The position numbers were made by a program, and so were the translations under genes. A DNA stretch of 64,000 bases, taken from positions 15,755,967-15,819,966 of the forward strand of contig ML680088.1 of NCBI GenBank assembly GCA_007922225.1, given 5' to 3'. This document shows positions 61,475-64,000 of the stretch, piece by piece. Below the pieces are notes generated by a model. It did not search any database and was not told the DNA's origin. It saw only the letters and a list, made by a program, of their open reading frames with translations. The DNA comes from Emydura subglobosa. Lineage: Eukaryota; Chordata; Testudines; Chelidae. Numbering within the stretch: position 1 is the first letter of the stretch; every line of letters begins with the position of its first letter.

Positions 61475-64000
61475 CTAAAAGAGAACAGAGATGTTAGCAG
61501 GGCTGATGGGCAGAGATATAAACTACAGCAGGAGGCTTCAATGCACGCAACGTTCTGGCATTCAACTGTGAGGGAGAAAACAGTGTGTTTAGTTAAAGTG
61601 AAACTGCACTAAACCACAAAGAGTTTCAATATGTTCAGGGAGCCTAGAATCTAAGTGGTAGCTTCATTATGGAACTTTACAGAGGTAGCAGATTAGCAAC
61701 CCTAAAAGATCAGCTGGAGCCAATGACGTTCTAGAAATGAGGCTCAGGGTGGCTAAGTGAACAAATGACTCAGGAATACAAGCCCCATTGGAAGAACCAC
61801 AGCTGGGACATTTGTGCCTAAGTCACTTGCCACAACAAAAGGGGCTAGATTCTGAATGAGACAGGGACAAGGTCCTCGGGACCCCCCCAGAAAGCCCCTC
61901 GTAATATTAAATCAATAACGCAGAGATGGGACATGCCTGCAACCTGCCCGTCACAGTAAAAGAGCACCAGCCTGAAGGTCAGCAAAACAGGATTCCGACC
62001 AGTCTTTCAAAAGACACAACACTGCATGAGTTTTGCTGACGTTCCCTCCTCTGGGCCAGGGCAGGCATCTGGGTCCCATGCTCAGAACAGTCACTGACAA
62101 GACAATACCGTCCTAGTTGTGGGGCACACAGGGAGAGGAACAGACTCTCCAGGTAGTTTTAGCCAGTCTCCACCAGCAATGAAAAATCCCATAACACTGC
62201 CTTGGCACACGTTGGCTCTCCTCGGATTTTGCACATCAAGGGGTGGGCGTGAGCTACTGTTGTGTGTAAAATGACTTCCACAGTTACCTAGCAGATCACT
62301 GCACTTTCAGGGAGAATCCTGGCCCCGGTGAAGTCAGTTACAGAACACCAGCTGACTTCAACAGGGCCAGCATTTCATTCTTAGTGTTGAATTTCCCACT
62401 TTCTACACAGCTTTAGGGTAACAAGAAAGAGGTTGTATAAAACTGCCCCCTAATACTAGCTTAAAATTATAACAATGGTTTTATTACCTAGGTTTAGCCG
62501 CCTTTTCCTGTGCATGTTACTCAGCCATCTGCTCCTGCCCGTCTCTCCCCACTGTGGTACAATCCGATGGCTGGGAGCAACAGTCCAGGGCCTATGGATT
62601 CCAGGGCCCACGGAGGGAAGGAGTTTCAGAGCAGAATCAGCATTTCTATTTTTTGTACTGCCTCCTTGAACATTAAGGGTTTGTGAGGCTACAATTCCCA
62701 TGCAGCTGGGAGGAATGCACTGAGCTCCCATCACACTCCTCTTCAGTCAGCACTCATTGATAAATTGCCATGTATTCTTTCAAATAAAAATGGAAACCAT
62801 TCACTCCCCCAACAGGACACCCCGTGAAATGGGGAAATTTGGAAGCTAAGTGCTGTCCATTAGGGAAAGCCTGTCTCAATTTCTTGGCAAGAGAAGACAA
62901 TTGGTGATTTCCACATCCAGAGAGAGCCTCTTGGATTTCACCAGACTCAGAAAATCCTGGCCCTGCATTCACTGATATGCAGAGGCTAGTCTCATCCAGT
63001 TTACTACCACTTCTCCAATCACGTCTCTTTTTCTGTGACAATTGTTGCCGTCTGGTAAGATCCCTTTCTCTACTAATGCTGCAGGAGAGCAAGCTAATAA
63101 TGGTAGCCATTTATGAACTAAAATAGTGACTGAAAGTGTGTGTGGGGGGGAGGGGGGTAACAAAAAACCCCCCACCTGCCCTCCAGTCAGCACTAGGGAA
63201 AAATATGAGAACAAATTTCCTACCACAGAAACCTGATTTCATCGCCTCCTATATTTTCAGCATAGCAAGTTTTCCCTGCCCTACAAAATATTAAATGCTG
63301 AGCCAAGTTTCACAAATTGGATACTGACACAGAATATTTTATAACTGAAGCAGGTTGCTTATGTTAGTTGGTGCACAACCCCAGTATCAAGAAGCAGTCC
63401 ACTACAAGCTGAACCAACTCACAGTTTAGAATTTGTATTTCAGCCCAAAGTCTTGCCCCAGAGAGTTCTGGGAAATAATCTTATTCCAAACCATCATTCT
63501 AGCTATTATTCACCATCCCTGTATTATTTGCTTTCCTTGCTTTGAGTTTACATGGTAACTCTAGGTTCACACACAGTATGATGGTGTTTAAGAGGTGGTC
63601 TCTCAAACCTGTTTATATTTATCATATAAGGGAATGGAGAATCCTGACTATGTCCCTTCTCTCTGAACAGTGACCATATTACTACTTACCAAGGGCACAA
63701 GTTCTCTCCGTTGACTGGAGACTGACTCCCTGGATGCATCATCAGTGAAGTCTTTTTTTCCATCTGACACAGGGGGCAAAGGGTCTGCTCCTAGCAGCGA
63801 GTCAGAGGACAGGGACTCCTGGGAGTTGCTCCTGCTGATGTGGGGGGTCAGTCCGCCTGCTGCACTGGACACAGCGCCCATCCCAGATGACATATGCTGG
63901 GCTTTCAGAGTCTGGATCACTTCTTTGTAATGCTGAATGGTCTTTTCAAGCCTGGCCTGCAATATCCTTCTTTCTTCTTCATGTTTGTGCTGCAGCTCCT
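61316..64000 (-). CDS. CEP63: CEP63, centrosomal protein of 63 kDa: 3' end (partial, two exons)
   Basis: Two minus-strand coding exons, 64000-63690 and 61474-61316, join in phase 0. The gene continues beyond the window. From family knowledge, CEP63 is a coiled-coil centrosome protein that acts with CEP152 at the mother centriole in centriole duplication, and its C-terminal coil binds CEP152. Identification comes from the C-terminal [23 protein letters not shown] signature and the tail-to-tail position beside KY. Confidence 0.88.
61475..63689 (-). other. CEP63 last intron
   Basis: GT-AG intron of about 2.2 kb. It contains an open stretch (63110-62754, minus) behind a good acceptor (ctctcctgcag), but its open frame does not fit the phase-0 donor upstream. 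A short palindromic unit built on tgaagtcagt/actgacttca-like arms lies at about 62315-62385. No clear mobile element was seen. Confidence 0.6.
63690..64000 (-). CDS. CEP63: CEP63 penultimate visible coding exon (5' end outside window)
   Basis: The exon is open from the window edge to a donor cccttg|gtaagt at 63689. It starts [20 protein letters not shown], a coiled coil continuing through [15 protein letters not shown]. It then passes into a Ser-rich linker ([19 protein letters not shown]) and ends [10 protein letters not shown] in phase 0. The Ser-rich linker offers phosphorylation sites, which is an inference. Confidence 0.85.

Overview
The window is vertebrate nuclear DNA, most likely from a reptile and probably a turtle. 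This rests on spliced genes with long introns and on the repeat mix: CR1 LINEs, hAT transposons with 8-bp target duplications, a Penelope-like element and MIR-type SINEs. The species itself cannot be read from the sequence. There are no bacterial-type genes, rRNAs, tRNAs or CRISPR arrays.

Main gene. KY (kyphoscoliosis peptidase, a muscle transglutaminase-like protein) lies on the + strand. Twelve coding exons can be joined from 17667 to 55440 with matching reading phases at every junction. They give a 671-codon protein; the mammalian protein, from memory, is about 660 residues. The Cys-His-Asp triad is intact at residues 234, 276 and 291. Three KY-type beta-rich repeats lie in the last exon, and a poly(A) signal is at 56051. 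Exons 2-6 are small symmetric phase-1 cassettes.

Upstream candidate. Four further putative exons (7707-9608, + strand) have good splice sites and consistent phase-1 junctions. They would encode a hydrophobic N-terminal membrane segment followed by a polar, charged tail. Their last junction is in phase with KY exon 2, so they may form an alternative, membrane-anchored KY N-terminus or a separate small gene. This is the most novel item in the window.

Right end. The last two visible coding exons of CEP63 (centrosomal protein) lie on the - strand (61316-61474 and 63690-64000). The convergent KY/CEP63 arrangement matches mammalian 3q22 gene order as I recall it, and supports KY orthology.

The rest is intergenic or intronic and repeat-rich. 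Features include a 3.3-kb hAT-bounded insertion (19337-22639, TSD ATTGAAAT) containing a broken Penelope-like element with reverse transcriptase and GIY-YIG domains and a Ty3/gypsy gag-protease fragment. There is also a 572-bp hAT element with a perfect TSD (4723-5294), several CR1 copies including one with its reverse-transcriptase core deleted, and two copies of one TIR element (15288 and 47050). Two sequences read as hammerhead-ribozyme motifs of Penelope-type terminal repeats, at 2164-2201 (-) and 31917-31953 (+). One 100-N assembly gap abuts the first of these.
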